Assembly (NCBI RefSeq): GCF_900142205.1
Contig: NZ_FRAA01000005.1
Span: 124,001 to 188,000 of the forward strand
Reading direction: 5' to 3'
Source: Reichenbachiella agariperforans
GTDB taxonomy: Bacteria > Bacteroidota > Bacteroidia > Cytophagales > Cyclobacteriaceae
DNA: 64,000 nucleotides
Positions 61,987 through 64,000 of the stretch are shown one piece after another. The position numbers were made by a program, and so were the translations under genes. Positions within the stretch are counted from its first letter, which is position 1. Every line of letters starts with the position of its first letter. A model generated the notes under the pieces. That model searched no databases, was not told where the DNA came from, and saw only the letters and a list, made by a program, of their open reading frames with translations.

Positions 61987-63075
61987 TTGAAAGTAACAGA
62001 TAAAGACGTACTCAAAGCACTTGGCACGGTTCAAGACCCAGATCTCAAACAAGATTTGGTCACGCTCAACATGATCAAAGATATTGAGATCAGTGATACA
62101 ACCATCAGCTTCACCGTAGAGTTAACCACGCCAGCATGTCCCCTCAAAGAAAAGATCAAAAATGACTGCCTAGCCGCACTAGAGCCAATAGCAAACGGTT
62201 TAGAGATCAAAATTGAGATGAGTGCTCAGGTAACTTCTACCAGAGGACAATCTTTCACCCTTCCTAATGTCAAGAACATCATAGCAGTATCGTCTGGTAA
62301 AGGTGGAGTAGGTAAATCTACGGTGACTGCCAACTTAGCCGTAGCACTGGCAAAAAGTGGTGCAGAAGTAGGTATTATCGATGCGGATATATTTGGTCCA
62401 TCCATCCCTACCATGTTCAACTGTGAATATGAGCAACCAGAGATGGTCAAAGAAGGAGATAGAAATTTGATCATCCCGATCACCCAATATGGAGTAAAAC
62501 TTGTATCGATCGGTTTCTTAACGCCTAAAGATAACGCCATTGTATGGAGAGGCCCTATGGCCAGTTCAGCATTGAAGCAATTCATCTCAGATGTAAAATG
62601 GGGAGATCTAGATTACCTATTGATTGACCTCCCTCCTGGGACAAGTGACATTCACCTAACGCTCGTACAATCGGTACCCGTGACAGGTGCTCTCATCGTA
62701 ACGACTCCTCAGAAAGTAGCCATAGCGGATGCTAAAAAAGGACTATCGATGTTCAAACTACCACAAATCAATGTACCTGTACTAGGCGTCATCGAAAACA
62801 TGGCCTACTTCACACCAGAAGAACTGCCTGACAACAAGTACTATCTCTTTGGAGAAAATGGTGGAAAGATGCTCGCGGAAAAAGAAGAAGTACCCTTCCT
62901 CGGACAGATCCCTATCGTACAGTCTATCAGAGAAAGTGGAGACAGTGGTTTCCCTGCGGTAATGAAAGATGGCATCACAGAAGATGCCTTTATGGAGCTA
63001 TCACAGTCGGTAGCCAGACAGATCGCTATCAGAAATGCCACACAAGACAAAACAAACGTCGTACAAATGAGTTAA
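61987..63075 (+). CDS. mrp: Mrp/ApbC-family iron-sulfur carrier ATPase
   Basis: The 362-residue protein starts at a TTG. An N-terminal MIP18-like domain (about 1-85) is followed by the deviant Walker A motif VSSGKGGVGKSTV (102-113), DADIFGPSIPTMF and LIDLPPGTSDIHLTLVQ. The CxxC pair that many ApbC proteins use to bridge a cluster between subunits is missing: that stretch reads MAYFTPEELPDNKYYLFG. It may bind a cluster another way or act only as an ATPase. It is followed at 22 bases by a NifU-type scaffold, supporting an iron-sulfur role. Confidence 0.92.
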   Translation: MKVTDKDVLKALGTVQDPDLKQDLVTLNMIKDIEISDTTISFTVELTTPACPLKEKIKNDCLAALEPIANGLEIKIEMSAQVTSTRGQSFTLPNVKNIIAVSSGKGGVGKSTVTANLAVALAKSGAEVGIIDADIFGPSIPTMFNCEYEQPEMVKEGDRNLIIPITQYGVKLVSIGFLTPKDNAIVWRGPMASSALKQFISDVKWGDLDYLLIDLPPGTSDIHLTLVQSVPVTGALIVTTPQKVAIADAKKGLSMFKLPQINVPVLGVIENMAYFTPEELPDNKYYLFGENGGKMLAEKEEVPFLGQIPIVQSIRESGDSGFPAVMKDGITEDAFMELSQSVARQIAIRNATQDKTNVVQMS

Positions 63076-63097
63076 CTTTGGTAACACAAAATCAATT

Positions 63098-63361
63098 ATG
63101 GACAGCAATAAAAAAGAAGAGCTATTAGTACGTATCAACCAGGCCATTGCCAATATCAGACCCTATCTAGAGGCTGATGGTGGTGATGTCAGAGTACTAG
63201 ATGTAGATGATGATTTCGTCGTACACGTGGAGCTATTGGGCGCATGTGAATCATGCCCTATGTCTCCTATGACCATGAAAGCAGGTATCGAAGAAGCCAT
63301 AAAACGTATGGCTCCCGAGGTGACTGCTATAAAAGCTAAGAACGCTCAGGCTGCACTATAG
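63098..63361 (+). CDS. NifU C-terminal-domain iron-sulfur scaffold
   Basis: The 87-residue protein is a stand-alone NifU_N-less scaffold (Nfu type). LEADGGDVRVLDVDDDFVV precedes LLGACESCPMSPMTMKAGIE, with the conserved CxxC for a 4Fe-4S cluster. Its position after mrp suggests both help deliver clusters to target proteins. Confidence 0.95.
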   Translation: MDSNKKEELLVRINQAIANIRPYLEADGGDVRVLDVDDDFVVHVELLGACESCPMSPMTMKAGIEEAIKRMAPEVTAIKAKNAQAAL

Positions 63362-63428
63362 TCCTTGATTCAAAATCTCCTCTTTGGGATCTTTGAAACA
63401 TTGATTAGCTTCAAGGGAATAAATAGCC

Positions 63429-64000
63429 GTGCAAAAATCCATTCTAATTCTACTATTGATACTATCCACATCTGTCTTCGCGCAAGACAGATGTGGTACT
63501 GTCCCCTTCAACAAACTCCAGCACCCCGAATCAACTGAACAATTCGAGAACTGGATTGAGCAAAAAATAGCCAACAGAAAACGTTCAAGGATTTCTGGCA
63601 TCCAAAACAACACTGTATACACAATCCCTGTTGTTATACACGTCATACATCAGGGCGAACCTATCGGCACGGGGACTAATATCCCAGATGAACAAATCCT
63701 CTCCCAAATAACCACACTCAACGAAGATCTACGACGGCTTAACACGGACGCTTCAGACACTCCAACAGACTTTCTCTCTGTAGCGGCAGATATACAAATA
63801 GAATTTGTACTCGCCAAAAGAGACCCCGAGGGCCTACCTACCACAGGTATAGATCGTGTCCAAGGCAGTCAAGACGGATACAGTATCAACAACTTAGACG
63901 TACTCGCAGCAGAGAGTTATTGGGATGCAAACCAATACTGCAATATCTGGGTCAGCGACCTAAGTGCAGATTATCTGGGCTATGCCTACATGCCACTATC
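63429..64000 (+). CDS. Secreted M43 (pappalysin-type) metalloprotease, N-terminal part (runs off window)
   Basis: From a GTG at 63429 the frame is open to the window end (190 codons). It begins with a signal peptide (QKSILILLLILSTSVFAQ). The propeptide-like part holds VYTIPVVIHVIHQGEPIGTG, PDEQILSQITTLNEDLRRLN and YCNIWVSDLSADYLGYAYMP, a series typical of Bacteroidota M43 proteases. The catalytic HExxH lies beyond the window. The family is usually secreted, often with a C-terminal sorting domain. Confidence 0.85.
   Translation, partial: MQKSILILLLILSTSVFAQDRCGTVPFNKLQHPESTEQFENWIEQKIANRKRSRISGIQNNTVYTIPVVIHVIHQGEPIGTGTNIPDEQILSQITTLNEDLRRLNTDASDTPTDFLSVAADIQIEFVLAKRDPEGLPTTGIDRVQGSQDGYSINNLDVLAAESYWDANQYCNIWVSDLSADYLGYAYMPL

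Overview
The window reads as a chromosomal segment of a Bacteroidota bacterium, most likely from the Cytophagales or a nearby marine lineage. The signs are a SusC/SusD polysaccharide-utilisation locus (PUL) run by a hybrid two-component regulator, several beta-propeller sensor kinases, many secreted lipoproteins, a BtuB plus beta-propeller lipoprotein pair for vitamin B12 uptake, weak or absent Shine-Dalgarno sequences, and a -7 promoter box of the TAnnTTTG kind before the thiamine operon. The genus cannot be fixed from sequence alone. No rRNA, tRNA, CRISPR array or intact insertion sequence was seen.

Layout. Bases 1-1700: end of a small operon (NTF2-like fragment, VOC protein) divergent from a GlxA-type regulator. 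1780-18818 (minus): a PUL in the order hybrid regulator, susC, susD, GH2, GH30, double GH43, GH43. Its enzyme set fits a beta-galactan carrying arabinose (arabinogalactan-like), which is an inference. 19895-25332 (plus): a second two-gene carbohydrate unit, a GH2 lipoprotein and an esterase-deacetylase fusion. The 1.1-kb gap between the two units carries a six-core 22-bp periodic array. 25618-28559: a YefM/YoeB pair whose toxin has lost two catalytic residues, a decayed porin gene, a stand-alone receiver, a GlcG/HbpS-like gene and a CvfB-like gene. 28654-29265: a LuxR-type regulator with a degenerate receiver.

29395-36441: TPP riboswitch followed by thiS, thiC, a second ThiE-like gene, thiD, thiE, thiG and thiH, then a glycosyltransferase. 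36575-43519: cobalamin riboswitch followed by btuB, a BtuG-like lipoprotein, cobU, cobT, cobS, cobC and a DUF71/Dph6-like amidoligase. This set imports and salvages corrinoids and finishes the lower loop; no ring-synthesis genes are present. 43684-55072: a PepSY-like membrane protein, a propeller kinase/response-regulator pair, a second 22-bp array, a Na+/H+ antiporter, a gap of about 1 kb with a decayed reading frame, a small secreted protein with three GPAAKN repeats, a NarL-type two-component pair and a divergent ammonium transporter.

55211-61860 (minus): an ECF sigma factor, its anti-sigma factor and a secreted coiled-coil protein; then ribBA and dnaG with an unknown secreted protein. The primase has lost three of four zinc ligands. 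61987-64000 (plus): an Mrp/ApbC-type iron-sulfur carrier, a NifU-type scaffold, and the start of a secreted M43-type metalloprotease that runs off the end.

The most unusual structures are the two unrelated arrays at 19262-19381 and 48091-48191. In each, a short palindrome recurs at exactly 22-bp steps, and each lies upstream of a propeller sensor-kinase gene. Also notable are a perfect 32-bp palindrome inside the susC signal-peptide codons, the doubly substituted YoeB, the zinc-less primase and the DUF71 protein in the B12 operon.
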